A DNA stretch of 64,000 nt from Blastocladiella emersonii ATCC 22665 (GCA_025594325.1 JANHCV010000003.1:1860001-1924000), one strand, 5' to 3'. Positions 10,239 to 22,024 are shown, counted from the first letter of the stretch. Translations and numbers: made by a program. The notes: generated from the sequence alone by a model not told the origin.

Positions 10239-13200
10239 TCAGATCGCGGCAGCGACCTCGCCCGCCGGCGTCGGGGTCGGGGTCGGCGACGACTTGGCCG
10301 CGGACGACGACGAGACGGGCGACCCGCGCTCCGCCGCCGCCGTCGTCTCGGCCTCGGCCTTGTCTTGCGCCACGGGAGCGCGCGGGCCCTTGACCTGCTG
10401 GACCGACGGCGCACCACGCTGCATCTGCTGCTGCATGTGCGGCGGCGGCGTCATGTGCATGTGCGGCGGGGGCGGCATGTGTTGCTGACCATGGCCGTGC
10501 GAGTGGAACATCATGTGCGGCGGGGGCGGGCCGATGGGCGGCGCCATGTGGTGCGGGTGATGGTGGTGCGGGAACCCGTGCATCGGCGGCATCATCATGC
10601 CGGCGTGCGGGGTGCCGGCCGCCGAGTTGGTGCGCGATCCCGGGTGCGAGTCGCCGCCGGCGCCGCCCGAGTGCTGCTGCTGCTGGTGGTGCGCGTGCGC
10701 CATGGCCGCCGCCGCCGCCGCCGCGGCCGCCTGGGCCTGGAAGTGCATCATGGCGAGGTGCTGGATCTGCGCGGGAGGGACCCCGGCGAGCGGGTGGTGC
10801 GGCGGGAACGGCGGCAGCATGTGCGGCGGCGGCGGGGGCGGGAGCAGATGTTGGTTCCCGCCGCCCGCCATGGCCGCTGCGGCAGCGACCGCGGCAGCCG
10901 CCGCCGACACGGGGTCGACGGAGCCGGCGAACAGGCCCTCGAGCGGCGGCGCCGCGGGCGGGGAGCCGGGCATGCTGGCGCCGTTGCGCGCCGAGGCCGA
11001 CGACATGCCGCGGCGGTGCTGCTGCTGGTCGTGGTACTGGGCGGCCTCGGCGGCCGCGAGCTGCGCGAGCACGTCCTCGTGCCAGCCCGAGGGCCGAGCA
11101 CCCGTCGCGGCCGCGTTGTTGGCGGCGATCAGGTCGAACATGGGCGCGTCGTGCGACGTGAGGCGCGAGTGGGCCTGCGAAGAGAACCCGGCGTCGCCGA
11201 GCGACGTGGTGGCGGGGGACGTCTCGACCGTGGTAGCGCGCGACCGCTGCGCCGACCACGGACCCGTCGACGACCGCTTGTGGTGCTGACCAAAGGAGCG
11301 ACTGGGACCGCCGTAGCCCGACGACGTGTTGGACGCGTAGCCGCCGCCGCCAGCGACCGACGGCGCCGTCGACGAGTGCCCGCTGCCGCCGTACATGTCC
11401 TGCTGGCTCCCGCCCGCGGGGCCGGCAAAGTACGGCTTGCGGTACCCGCCGTGGTGGTGCGACTGGCCGCCGGCGTTGCCGCCGCCGCCGTGGTTGAGCT
11501 CGTAGTTGGCCGTCGACTGGCCAAACTCGACGCGCACGTAGCGGTTGTTGATGGTGAGGCCCTGCAGCGCGCGGTGCGCCTTGACCGAGTCCTCGAGGTT
11601 GACGAAATGGACGTACATCATGCTGAAGGGTCAAGGGAGCAAAAGGTCAGCTGTCGAGCTCAAAGGCGAGTTGAGGAAGAAAACGCACCCGCGGTCCGCG
11701 ACAACGTCGACCTGGGTCACCTCGCCGTACTCCTCGCACACGGGGCGCAGGTCCTGCTCGACAATGTCCCACACGTTGGCGAAGAAGAGCTTGCGCGTCG
11801 GGTTCTCGGTCGGGTCCGTGGCCGCCACCTTGATGCGCTTGCCGCTGATGACGATCTGGCCGTCGGCCTCGATGGCCTTGGCCACCGACTCGGCGAACGT
11901 GAACTTGACATAGGCGACGCGACTATACGCTCGGCAGTCAGTCATCGTGTCCAGCAACACCTCGACGAGAGAAGAAAGCGTACCCGACATGCGCCGTCGC
12001 GGCCTTGGCCTTGGACACGCGGATATCGTCGATGCGGCCGAACCGGCGGAACGCCTTGCGCAGGGCAATCTCGTCGACAATGGGCGGCAGGTCCGACACG
12101 TAGATGTGCTTGGGCGGCTGGTGCAGCTGCACGTTCACGGGCGCGTGCGGCGGCGGCGTCGCGCCGCGCGACATGTCGAGGTGGTGCTGGTGGTGGTGGT
12201 GGTGCGAGTACTCGGGGTCGGCCGCCGCGGCAGCGGCTGCGAGACCGCGCGCGACAGGCTCCCACGACGCGGCCGCGCTGCCGCCCGTGTTGTACCGCTG
12301 CTGCTGGGTGGTGGCGTTGCTCACGAACGGCTGCGCGTACGCGTTGAGCACATGGTGGTGGTGCGAGTTGCCGTTTCCGTTGTTGCCGTACTGGCCGTAG
12401 CCGGAACCGGGCGGGGCGGGCGGCGGCGGGATCGACGCGGGCGGGACGACAGGGTAGTCGCGGACGCGCGCGACGGGCGACGCGGGGCCGGCCGACGACG
12501 ACGGCGGCGGGTGGACCTTGGTGTTGGTCGAGGCCTCGGCCGTCTGCGGGGCCGGGGACGCCGAGCCCGCCGACGACGACGCGGACCGCGCCGGGCTGCC
12601 GGTGCCGGCCTCGGGGGCCTGGGCGGCGCCGTTGTTGGCCGTGGCCGACGACGCGAGGCTCTTGACCGAGTCGGACTCGGACGCGGCCGCGTTGAGGCCC
12701 GACTCGGCGGCGGTGGCGGGCACCGGGGTACCCGAGGCCGAGAGCGAGAGGCGGTCGACCGACGCGGCGAGGTCCTCCTCGCGCGGGCTGCGACGAGCGG
12801 CAGCGGGGCTCGACTCGTGCTCGGCGGCGGGCGAGTAGTGGCGCGCGACCTCGTCGTCCGTCTCCTCGACGACGTGGCCGAGCGAGCCCGGGCCGGCGAG
12901 CCCAAGCGGGACCGACGTGGCGAGGCCGTAGTAGGCGGCAGCCGCGTCGGAGGGGCTGGTGCCGTACATGTAGTCGTCGGCCTCGGAGTAGAGCGAGGCG
13001 GATCCGCCGCGGGACCGCGACCCGCCGCTGGCGTAGGCGTGGTGGTGGTGGCCGACGGCGCCGGGCCCGCCGGAACCGTGACCGCCGCGAGACCCGATCG
13101 ACGAGCTCACATTGGGAGAGGTCGGGAGCGACGTGGAGGCGAGCGAGTAGTGCGACGAGGAGCGCGAGGGCCCGGCGCTCGAGGCGGTGCTCGAGTAGCC

Positions 13201-14175
13201 GAGCGGGTTGGTCGAGCGGGGCGGGGCAGGTGCGCGGCCGGGCGCGCGGAACGAGGAGTCCTCGGACCCGATAGCGGACATGAGGAAGGTGGGCGAGCGC
13301 GGCGACGTGGACAGGCTGCCGGCGTTGCTGCTGAAGGCCGACGAGCCGTACGGGTACTGCTGCGAGTCGAGGCGGGCCTGGCGGAGCAGCTCGGGCGACG
13401 CGGCCGTGGACGCGTGGGCCGACGCGGACCCGTGGCGCGACCGGAGGCCGCCGCTGGCGTACTCGGCGGCGAGGAAGGCCGACATGCCGCTTCCAGGGGC
13501 CGAGGTACCGTACACGTCGCTGCCGGCCGTGTAGTGGTTCTGGTTCTGCTGCTGCTGGTGATGGTGCGAGTGATGGTGCGGGTTGTACTGGCCGGAGCCG
13601 GCGCCGGAGCCGGGACCCGACGACTGCTGCTGCTGCTGCTGCGAGAGGAGGTAGGCGCTGTAGGGGTCGTGCTGGTAGTCGAGCAGCTGGGCGAGGCGGC
13701 GGGCGCGCGCGTCGAGGAAGGGGGTGGCGGGGGCCGAGGCAATGTCGGCCCAGGCCATGGCCGACGACGGCGGCAGGCCCGAGCTGGACGTGTTGCCGCT
13801 CGGGGCGCGGTAGCGGTCGTCGTTACCAGAACCCGTGGGCCGGCGGCGGTTGTTGCTGGAGCTGCCGGCGCTGGCCGTCGAGTGCTGCGAGTGGTCCGAG
13901 GCCGAGAGCGCGTCCGAGGCAGCCGAGCCGAGCGACAGGTCGCTGCCGACGACGGCGCTGGCGAGCGGCTTGAGGGCGAGCGGCGAGTCGCTGCCGGAGG
14001 CGGCGGTGCCGTCGATCGAGGCCGTGGTGGCGGTAGTCGCCGTGGCCGAGTCCCAGGCGTCGACGAGCGAGTCGCGGACGCGGTGCGCGGCGGCCTTGTT
14101 GCCGGCGAGCTCGGCGGCCGCGGGCTGCTGGGGCGTAGGCGAGTCCGACGCCGAGGGAGCGGGACGGCCGAGCAT
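10239..14175 (-). CDS. Large RNA-binding protein with two RRM domains
   Basis: Three exons: 14175-11984, 11922-11689 and 11622-10239, giving 1269 residues. Both introns (61 and 66 nt; donors GTACGC and GTGCGT, CTGAC branch sites) fall inside the RRMs. RRM1 covers about residues 688-770 (PKHIYVSDLPP as RNP2; GRVAYVKF as RNP1 after splicing). RRM2 covers about 771-855 (RKLFFANVW as RNP2; GMMYVHFV as RNP1). The 690 residues before them and the 410 after are low complexity: Ser/Ala/Gly-rich N-terminally, and His/Gln/Pro-rich C-terminally with HHHH and QQQQ runs. This suits a cytoplasmic RNP or granule protein controlling mRNA. No one-to-one orthologue is recognised; Mei2-like and Nrd1-like proteins were considered but the domain layout differs. 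Confidence 0.82.
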
Positions 14176-14430
14176 GGTTGCAGGGAGGAGGGGGAGGGAC
14201 GAGATGGTTTGGGCGGGAGTTCGAGAGAGGAGCGGGACGCGCGAGTGAAGTAGCGTCAGGCGGGCGGGCCGAAGCGGGCCGGGGGGTCGAGGCAGAGGGC
14301 GATCAGTGGGGCTATCAGTGGATCAGGGACGGAATGGGGAGCGAGATGCCCGACCAGCGCGACCGGGGGCGCAGCAGGGAGGGGGGCTCGCGCGAGGAGG
14401 GTGCGCAAGGGCGTGTGTAGGCGGCAGTTG

Positions 14431-14463
14431 TGGGTGGAGAGGGAGAGAGGGAGAGAGGGAGAG
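14431..14463. repeat. GA-rich simple repeat
   Basis: Purine tract built of GGGAGA/GAGAGG units in the leader of the RRM gene (CT-rich on the sense strand). Confidence 0.7.
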
Positions 14464-15025
14464 CAGAAACGGTCGGTGGAGGGCGCTTTAACGTGTGGTG
14501 GTGGTGTGCTGGGCTAAAGAGGAGAGGAGGAGCGCGCGTGAGAACCGGCGCGAGATGAGATGGGCGACGCGGGCGTGGGAACGCGGCCGATCGCCCCGCC
14601 GCACGGGCGCATGGGCGCCGCCGCAAGCGTGTCTGCTGGCCGAGAATGCGCAAGAAGCGCGGCGAGCCAGGGCTTCGATGGACAGCGGCGGAGAGCGTAC
14701 CGAGAGCAGGGTCTTGGGCGGACGCGGCGAGGAAGCCAGTGCGAGCGAGGCAGCGGTGCGGGCAGTTGGTGGGCAGTATTCTTGGTCGAGTAGGGTGGTG
14801 GACGAGGACGAGGGCGAGGACGGACTAGAGTGCTCCGAGCAGGGAGGGGCAGGCTTATAGCGAGCTGTGCCACGCGGGGAGAGGGCGGGAGCGTGCGCGC
14901 GAGGGGCCAGCGGGTGCGCAGGGCTCAGGAGGGGACGGCAACAGCCAACCGAGCGGGCGAGGAGGGGGACGCGGTTCTCACGAGCGAGCGAGCGATGCGC
15001 TGCGAGGCGATGCGGGCGGCGGGCG

Positions 15026-15050
15026 GTCGCGTTGCGCCACACACGGGACG
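15026..15050 (+). repeat. GACGCG-type element, GCGCCAC form
   Basis: Reads GTCGCGTTGCGCCACACAC, one mismatch from the family core GACGCGYTGCGCCAC. It sits between the divergent RRM and aminotransferase genes, directly beside a CGG run. This is the only copy noticed in the left 21 kb. Confidence 0.4.
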
Positions 15051-15077
15051 CGGCGGCGGCGGCGGCGGCGGCGGCGG
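15050..15077. repeat. CGG trinucleotide repeat
   Basis: About nine CGG units in tandem in the divergent promoter region; a microsatellite. Confidence 0.8.
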
Positions 15078-15683
15078 GCGGGAACGGGGCTGCGCAGATC
15101 AGCGAGCCGGGACCAGCGCGGAAACGAAACGCGCGGCGGGCGTTCGGCGACGTCAAGACGGGCCGATCACGGGCAGGGGATTCGGGGCGGGACGAGGCGC
15201 GGTCTCGGGGATCGGGCTCGGGGTCGGCGTCGCGGTCTCGCGCGTCGGGTCGGGTCGGGGCGAGGGGTGGGAGATGGAACGCTGGTGTAGTCTCGTTGCC
15301 AGACCGTATTGTCGCGGGGAGCTGCGGGATGCCTGCAGTCGGCCGAGGCTTTCGCGCAGGTAGGTGCCCGGTGCGACGCGTGGGAACGCTCACGCGAGCG
15401 GCGCCGCGCGATCACGTGTCCTCTCCGACCGCCCGGAACGGAAATTGCGCGCACCCCGCCAGCCAATCAGCGCGCGCGCGCCACTGACGTGACTGCGGGG
15501 GTGATTTTCCGGCGCGTGAGACACGCAGTGCGAGACAGTTGCCAATCGGTCAGTCGTGACCGCCAGTCGCCCCGCATGCACTCACACGCTTTTGGCCCTC
15601 GGCCCTGGCCCGCCCGCTCAAATACCACCGCTGCACCGCTCCCCCCGCAGTCCCCCACACGCGAGTCCGCTTTCGCTTTCGCC

Positions 15684-18229
15684 ATGGAACAACTCGAAGC
15701 CATACTCGCGCAGAAGCGCAACAACACGGACGCCCTCGTCGCCAAGCTGCGCCGCAACGTGGTCGGCAGCGACGCCCGCTACACGACCCCGCTCGGCCTG
15801 CCGCGCCGCATGGTCTACTGCGACTACTTCGCCTCGGGCCGCAGCCTGCGCTTTGTCGAGGACACGATTCGCGACCACGTCCTCCCCTTCTACGCCAACA
15901 CCCACACGACCACCACCGAGTCGGCCCGCCGCACCACCCTGCAGCGCGAGCGCGCGCGCGAGGTCATCCGGTCCGCCGTGAACGCGACCCGCCCACCACC
16001 GCCCGCCGACGCCGATGCCGCCGTCGCCAGCGACGACCCGGGCGCGCGCACCGTCGACCCGGGCGACTACTGCGTCATCTTCACGGGCAGCGGGAGCACC
16101 TCGGCCATCCTGCACATGGTCCACACCCTGCGCCTCAACGACGAGGCCTACTGGACCAAGCGCTACGGCGACCTGCGCGTCAAAGTCTTTGTCAGCATCG
16201 CCGAGCACCACTCCAATCTCCTTCCCTGGCGCGAGTCGTACTGCGACGTGGTCACCATCCCCATGGACCCGGCCACGGGCGACCGCGAGCCCGACCTGGC
16301 CGTCCTCGACCGCGAGCTGCGCAAGGCCGCGGCCGCCGGCGCCCCGCTCATGGTCGGCAGCTTCTCGGCGGGGTCCAACCTGACGGGCATCCCGATCGAC
16401 ACCCACCGCGTCGCGCGCGTCCTACACCGCCACGGCGCCCTCGCCTTCTTCGACTACGCCGGCGTCGGCGCCTACGTCAAGATCGACATGCGCGCCGGGC
16501 CCGAGGCCGATTTATCGCCCGACGACCCGGACCGCGGTCTCGGGTACAAGGACGCCGTGTTCCTGAGCCCGCACAAGTTCATCGGCGGGCCGGGCACCCC
16601 GGGCGTGCTCGTCGCGCGCGCCGCGCTGTTTGCCGCGCACTCGACACCCGCGCGCCCCGGTGGCGGCACCGTGACCTTCGTCACGGACACGGCGACCGAG
16701 TACCACGCGCACAACCTCGAGGAGCGCGAGGAGGCCGGCACCCCCGCCATTGTCGAGTCGATCCGGTGCGGCATGGTGTTTGCCATCAAGGACGCGGTCG
16801 GCGCCGAGCACCTCGAGGCGCGCGAGCTCGCCATCGCCAAGTCGGTCCTCGCCCGCCTCACGGCGCACCCGAACATCCGCGTGCTCGGCGATACCGACGG
16901 CCCGCGCGTGCCCGTCTTCTGCCTCCAGATCCGCGCGGGGCAGCCGCTCGCGCCGTCGTCGGGGACTACGACGCCGCCGCGCGGGGGCTGCGCGCGGCCT
17001 GGGCTCCTGCTCCACCACAACTTTGTCTCGGCGCTGCTCAACGACCTGTTCGGGATCCAGACCCGCGGCGGGTGCATGTACGTTCTCTCACCCTCGACCT
17101 GCGTCCGACCAGTCTGCTCACCCATCCCGCGTCCGTCTGTAGGTGCGCCGGCCCGTACGGCCAGTCGCTGCTCAAGGCGCGCGCCGAGGAGAAGACCATC
17201 TTCCGCGCCATGCTGAGCGACAACGACCTGCTCCGCTCATCGGCGTTTGACCTGGCGACCAACAGCAACGACGCGCTCGCCCGCGCGCGCAGCGGGACCC
17301 TTCGCGTCGGCGCATCCAACGACGCGCTCAGCTCATCTTCGTGCGCGACGGGCATGTGCGTGTCGACGACCAACCTGCTCGCGCCGACGCTCCGCGCGAC
17401 GGCGGGCAGCCCCGCAACGCGGTCGACGGCGTCGCTCTCGCCGAGCCCCGTGTCGCCGCCGGCGATGCGCCGCGGCAACTCGGCGTCGTCGCTCATCGTG
17501 CCGACCTCGCCGCAGCGGTCCGGGTGCAGCCCGACGACGCCCACGACGCCCGGCGGCACGCCGGTCCCACGCATGAACGTGATGAAGCCCGGGTTCCTGC
17601 GCTTCTCGTTCAACTACTTCACGGACCCGGCCGAGGTCGAGTACGTCGTGTCGGCGGTCGAGTGGGTCGCGACGCACGGCGCGGCGCTGCTGCCGTACTA
17701 CGTGGTCGACGCGGCGTCGGGGTCGTGGAAGCCGCGCGCCGGCGCGCTCCCCGTGCCCATCTCGCTGCACGACGTGGCCTCGCCGCCTTCGCCGACCTCG
17801 CCCATCGACCCGGCGGGCTCGCCCTCGTCGCCGCTCGCGAAATGGTGGTCGTCGACGAAAAACCCGAACGCGCACGCGCTCGACGACGCGCGCCGCCTGA
17901 CCAAGCCCAAGCACCTGGTGGCCGCGTGCACGGCACACGGCGACGCGATGCGCGGCGAGCTGCAGGCCGGGATCCTCGACGTCAGCGCCAAGATCGCGGG
18001 GATGCGCTGGTTTGCGCACCCCGCGGATGTCGCCGACGCGATCGCCGCCGCGTACCCGAACGGCGTGGGTGTGAATGGTGGGGCGGACTCGATGCCAGGC
18101 ACGCCCAAGTCGGCGAAGAGCGACCGCCGAATGCTGTTCAAGGCCGCGGTCGCGCCGCAGGGCCAGCAGCCGCAGAAGTCGTCGGGGTTGCTGGTCCAGG
18201 TGTCGGTTGCGGATGGCGAGATGGCATAG
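15684..18229 (+). CDS. Class V aminotransferase / cysteine desulfurase-like PLP enzyme
   Basis: Two exons, 15684-17077 and 17143-18229 (65-nt intron, donor GTACGT, acceptor TAG), give 826 residues. The fold is fold-type I PLP: VYCDYFASGRSL and YANTHTTTTESA near the N-terminus, GSGSTSAILHM, AEHHSNLLPWRE, FDYAGVGAYVKIDM and the cofactor lysine Lys298 in LSPHKFIGGPGTPGVL. These match the SufS/NifS-like branch. It is about twice the usual length. The conserved C-terminal lobe (PGFLRFSFNYFTDPAEVEY) comes after a ~130-residue Ser/Thr/Pro-rich insertion, and a further low-complexity tail follows. Whether it is a desulfurase or acts on another substrate cannot be told. No mitochondrial targeting sequence is obvious. 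Confidence 0.82.
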
Positions 18230-18602
18230 TGTACTTTTTTATATATACCATTCTTTGTGTGTGATCTTCACAGTGGTGGTGGCCATGGCCGCGACCCGTG
18301 TCCGTGGCCAGCATGGCCGCCGCGCGCTGCGCCGCAGAGCCACCCGTCGCGCCGCTCATCATGCAGCTCGCTGCACGGCGCGCAGGCGCGTGCGCCGCTA
18401 TCGGGTGGCTCAGCCCGCTTCGCCGAGACGGCACGCGACGCGCCGCGCCGCTCGCGCTTCAAGCGTGGTCCCAACCTCGCCTGACTTTCGTGGGCGTGGA
18501 TCTGAGCGAACTCGGCCCACGAGGTCAGCGAGAGACACTTCGATACAGTATAAGCACTGGACTGTGAAGGAGTGAGCGAGACGTGTATTGAGCTTCGACG
18601 CG
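18230..18602. other. Convergent intergenic spacer
   Basis: Lies between the stop codons of the aminotransferase (+) and the chitin deacetylase (-). No gene or RNA recognised. Confidence 0.5.
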
Positions 18603-20085
18603 TCAGATTGCGAGGGTCATAGCCATGGCCACGGCGGCGAGCAGGACACCTCTAACGTGTTCGACCGCCACCGTCACCGCGGCGCTCGTCGGCGCCTGCG
18701 TCACGACCGCAGGCGGGACAACCGCCGCCGTAGTCGCCGCCGCGGGTGCCGCGTTCGCCGTCTGGGTCGCATTCGCGGCGCGGGCAGCGGGCGGCGCGAC
18801 GACGGGCGTCGACACGTTCTTGGCGTTCGCGAGCGTGGCACGCGCGGCGAGCCCCGGGTTGAGGAACGGCAGCGCGGTGGGGTCGCGGTACGCGCGCTGC
18901 CCGAGACACTCGTCGAGGCCGACGAACTTGAGGCCCGGCTGGGCGCGCAGGTAGTCGATGATCAGTTTGACGGCGCGGACGGACTAGAGGATGGTGGGTT
19001 AGTTGAGGGTGGAGGAGGGGAGGGGAGGAGGGGGAGGGCGTACGTATTGGTGGGTCTCGTGCTGCAGGTGGATGAACGAGGTGCTCTGCTGCCGGATCAG
19101 CTCGAAGCGGGTGCGGAACTGGGCGAACACGTTCTCGGGGGTCGCGCGCGGCGTGTTGGCCAGCTGCCAGTCGTCCGAGTCGGCTACACGTCCGAGGCGA
19201 GGTCAATCCCAGTCCCCGAAGCCGAGCAGGGCCGCGCGTACTGTTAATGTTGACGGGCACATATCCAGCGGTCTCGAGGTACGCCATGGACCGGGTGTTG
19301 AAGTCGAGGAACGGCGGGCGCACGAGGCGCGGGTGCACGCCGAGGACCGAGTGCACGGCCACGTCGTTGAGGGCGATCTCGGCGCGCAGGTCGGAGAACG
19401 GCATGGCGCCCTGCGGCACCGGCCGGTTGTTGGCCTGCACGCGCCCGCTGTCGCCGAGACTGCGGTGCGAGTACGTGTGCATTCCGATGACGTGTCCGGC
19501 TGCACAAAACGACGGAATGAGCGAGAGGTGATGGGAGAGCGTGATGGACGAGGGTGAAGTGAGTACCGTCGTGGGCGCGCTTGAGCGACGCGGCATGCGC
19601 GGGCGTGCGCATCACCTCGACGCCGAGGACAAAAAAGGTCGCGCGGACCTTGGCCACGGCGAGCACGTCGAGGAGCTCGTTGGTGAACTAAACGGGTGCG
19701 CGTGAGGTCAGTCTCCGACCCCTGGCCACGCGATGGACCCCTAATCACGAACCGACGAAGTCCCGTCATCGAACGTGAGCGCCACGTCGCCCTTGTTCTT
19801 GCACTGCCGGATCGGCGCGGCCATGGTACAGGCCCCGCAGTCGGCGGCGCAGCTCAGGCACGTCTCGCCGAGGTGGATCTCGCACACGCCGTTGCCGCAC
19901 CGCGCGGGCCCGTCGCCGAGCGCCATCTTCTCGGCGTTGAGGAACGCATTCACGGCGGGCAGCGGAGGCTGCGCGCAGTCGGCGACGTAGCACCACTGGC
20001 TCGGCGGCGCAAACGTCGCGGCGTGCGCGTGCAGCGCGGCGAGGGCGAGCAGGGCGGCCAGGAGGAGCCGTCTAGGTGTAGTCAT
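18603..20085 (-). CDS. GPI-anchored chitin (polysaccharide) deacetylase
   Basis: Five exons: 20085-19753, 19687-19567, 19499-19242, 19183-19044 and 18983-18603, giving 410 residues; introns are 58-67 nt. It removes acetyl groups from cell-wall chitin. A signal peptide (RRLLLAALLALAALHAHA) is followed by a Cys-rich segment ending CGNGVCEIHLGETCLSCAADCG in pieces, typical of extracellular modules. NodB motifs follow: VALTFDDGT with the catalytic Asp near residue 105, AGHVIGMHTYSH with metal-binding His near 158-162, RPPFLDFN, and the spliced NINTDSDDWQL. After an Ala/Thr/Pro-rich linker the C-terminus is hydrophobic (GVLLAAVAMAMTLAI), as for GPI attachment. Splicing restores each motif in frame, which supports the model. 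Confidence 0.87.
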
Positions 20086-20364
20086 TGCGGGGGTCTATGT
20101 AAGGTATTCGTCTACTGTCTGTTGCGTGTGGCACGCGAAGCGCGCGCTTCTCGGGAAACGGCGAGCGCCGGTGCAGGTTGGGGGAGAGGAGAGGAGAGGG
20201 ATAGCGGGCGCTGAGGGCGTTCGGGCGGAGGACTGCCTGGCGCCACCGAGCCAGGACCCGAAACGTGCACCCCATGGCGTCGCCACATCGGAACCCCGCG
20301 CTGCGCTCTCCTCAGCGTGATGGATGGACGACCAAAACAGGCTCGGAGTTTGTATTGTGCAGTC

Positions 20365-21019
20365 TCAAGGGCAGGCGACGACGGCCTTAATCTCGATCAG
20401 CAGCTTGGGCGAGGGGAGCTCGCGGACGCCGACCGTCGTGCGCGAGGGGCCGGTCGCGGAGTCGAAGAACTCGTTGTACACCTAGGCGCGGGAGGGAGGG
20501 CAGGAGCGCGCTCGTGAGCCGTTGGCGACACGGAGAGCGGGGCAGAGCTCGTCCAGGATGAAGGCCGGCAGCCGGAGGCAGCGCCCAGCGGACAGCACGA
20601 GGTGGATGACGTACCTGGTTAAACCCGGCGTAGTCCTTCATGTCGACGAGGAACACGGTCAGGTCGACGACCGACTCGAGGCCGAGGCCGACCGACTCGC
20701 GGATGATGGCCTCGATGCTGGTCGCACACGTCACGTCGCGTCAGTACCCGCGAAACGTCCAGCAAACCCGCAGCGAGTACGCCTCGTACTTCTTGATCAC
20801 AGCGCGCGTCTGCGCCTTGATATCGAGGGTGAGGGATCCATCGGCGTTCTCGGCGACGCCCTCGTAGGTGCCGTCGAGGCGGCGCGACGAGGTGCCCGAC
20901 ACGTAGAGGAAGCCGCCGGCGCGGCGCGCGTGCGGGTAGGCGGCCAGGGCAGCGGCGCGGTCCTTGAGCACGAAGCCGGTCCCGTTCGGGCCGATGGCGG
21001 AGGCAGCGTTCGAGGACAT
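20365..21019 (-). CDS. 2-aminomuconate deaminase-like protein (RidA/YjgF family)
   Basis: Three exons, 21019-20790, 20717-20615 and 20481-20365, give 149 residues. The introns are 72 nt (GTACGA, TACTGAC branch) and 133 nt. The sequence reads [64 protein letters not shown]. This matches the aminomuconate-deaminase branch of the RidA superfamily better than the general RidA imine deaminase. That enzyme converts 2-aminomuconate to 4-oxalocrotonate in 2-aminophenol or kynurenine degradation. The closest sequences I know are bacterial, so its presence in a fungus could reflect transfer. No other gene of that pathway is visible in the window. Confidence 0.78.
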
Positions 21020-21454
21020 GGCGGCGAGTAGGTGACGGCTTCAGGGTGCTCTAACGGGACTGTTGCATGAACTGTTCCGTTGTTTGTTGGACTCGGTGCG
21101 GGGGAGCAGGGGAGAGAAGCGCAGGTCGGCCAGCGACCGCGGCGGGGGCGATCGCGCGTGCTGTTCTCCGCCACGTGGTCGCAGCCCCAACAGGCCGTCG
21201 ACCTGTCGCGTCGGCGGCAGTACCGAGCAGAGTCGTCGCAGCGATGACGCCGGTCGTTGCATCGAGTTCCATGAGCGCCAGAGACGCGACAGACTGGGTG
21301 AACGAGTGAGTCGAAGGGCGATCGGCACGCGTCGCGTCGAGGGCTGCCCTGGGTGAGGCACTGTGCGCCGCGGCTCCACTTTGCGGCCCGCTGCTGGCCA
21401 TCGCGGCCTCGCTTCCTCTCCCGTGACGATGGAGAAAACAACACAATTTTTACC
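21020..21454. other. Divergent intergenic region
   Basis: Promoter-side spacer between the RidA-family gene (-) and the hypothetical gene at 21455 (+). Open frames here are antisense noise; no motif stands out. Confidence 0.45.
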
Positions 21455-22024
21455 ATGTATTGCATCATCGCTGCCGAGACCAACGCTTCGGTCTGCGCCC
21501 AGGGCGAGTCGGTCGTCCCGCGCGTCCCCGCCGTTCCGAGCGTTGCCCGCACCCCGCTTCCGCCGCGCGTGCCACGCGAGCCACGGAAGAGCCGCGTCAT
21601 TCAGCGGTTCACGATCGTTGGAACGCATCATGTCCTTGACGGACCGCCCCCGCTCGGCGCCGTCCACATCTGTCGGGCTGACGGCGGTGGCGGCGAGCAC
21701 CTCTTGTCGATCCACGGCTTCCTCCGCGAGCTTGCCGTCATGCTGGGCTACCGGCTCATTCCCGACTTCATTTCCGTGGTCGCACGGTCTCGTGCGTTTG
21801 ACAACGGCGCCTCGGCCGTCTTGCTGGACCCAGTGTCAAACATGCGGACCTCGACGCAGCGACTGATCTCGGCCAAGGGCTTCCTGGTGCTCTTTGACTG
21901 GTCGGAGAACATCAAGAAGGCCGAGAAGTCGGGATCCGAGCAGGTGGTTCAGCTCATTGATGCTGCGAAGCAGCTCGCGGCACGCTTGGCCGTGGGCGAT
22001 CTCGCGGGACATGCGAGTGGCTAG
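21455..22024 (+). CDS. Hypothetical protein, 189 residues
   Basis: ATG at 21455 (context TACCATG) opens a single exon ending at 22024. The third-position G/C bias is strong from about residue 55 on, which argues for real coding. I do not recognise the family. The body has alternating hydrophobic segments (HLLSIHGFLRELAVMLGYRLIPDFISVV; LISAKGFLVLFDWSENIKKA) and a helical C-terminus. The first 50 residues are Pro/Val/Arg-rich and may be leader or intron rather than protein. It lies beside the first chromodomain gene and may belong to the same lineage-specific block. Confidence 0.5.
   Translation: MYCIIAAETNASVCAQGESVVPRVPAVPSVARTPLPPRVPREPRKSRVIQRFTIVGTHHVLDGPPPLGAVHICRADGGGGEHLLSIHGFLRELAVMLGYRLIPDFISVVARSRAFDNGASAVLLDPVSNMRTSTQRLISAKGFLVLFDWSENIKKAEKSGSEQVVQLIDAAKQLAARLAVGDLAGHASG

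Larger units (their letters stand above)
14176..15683. other. Divergent promoter region between RRM and aminotransferase genes
   Basis: About 1.5 kb with no supported gene. It contains a GGGAGA-type purine tract (14431-14463), a CGG run (15050-15077) and one copy of the GACGCG-type element (15026-15050). All are typical non-coding sequence between two divergent genes. Confidence 0.5.

Noticed and set aside
11947-14253. 768-codon plus-strand frame
   Set aside because: Antisense to the large RRM gene and almost entirely Arg/Gly/Val; no domain.
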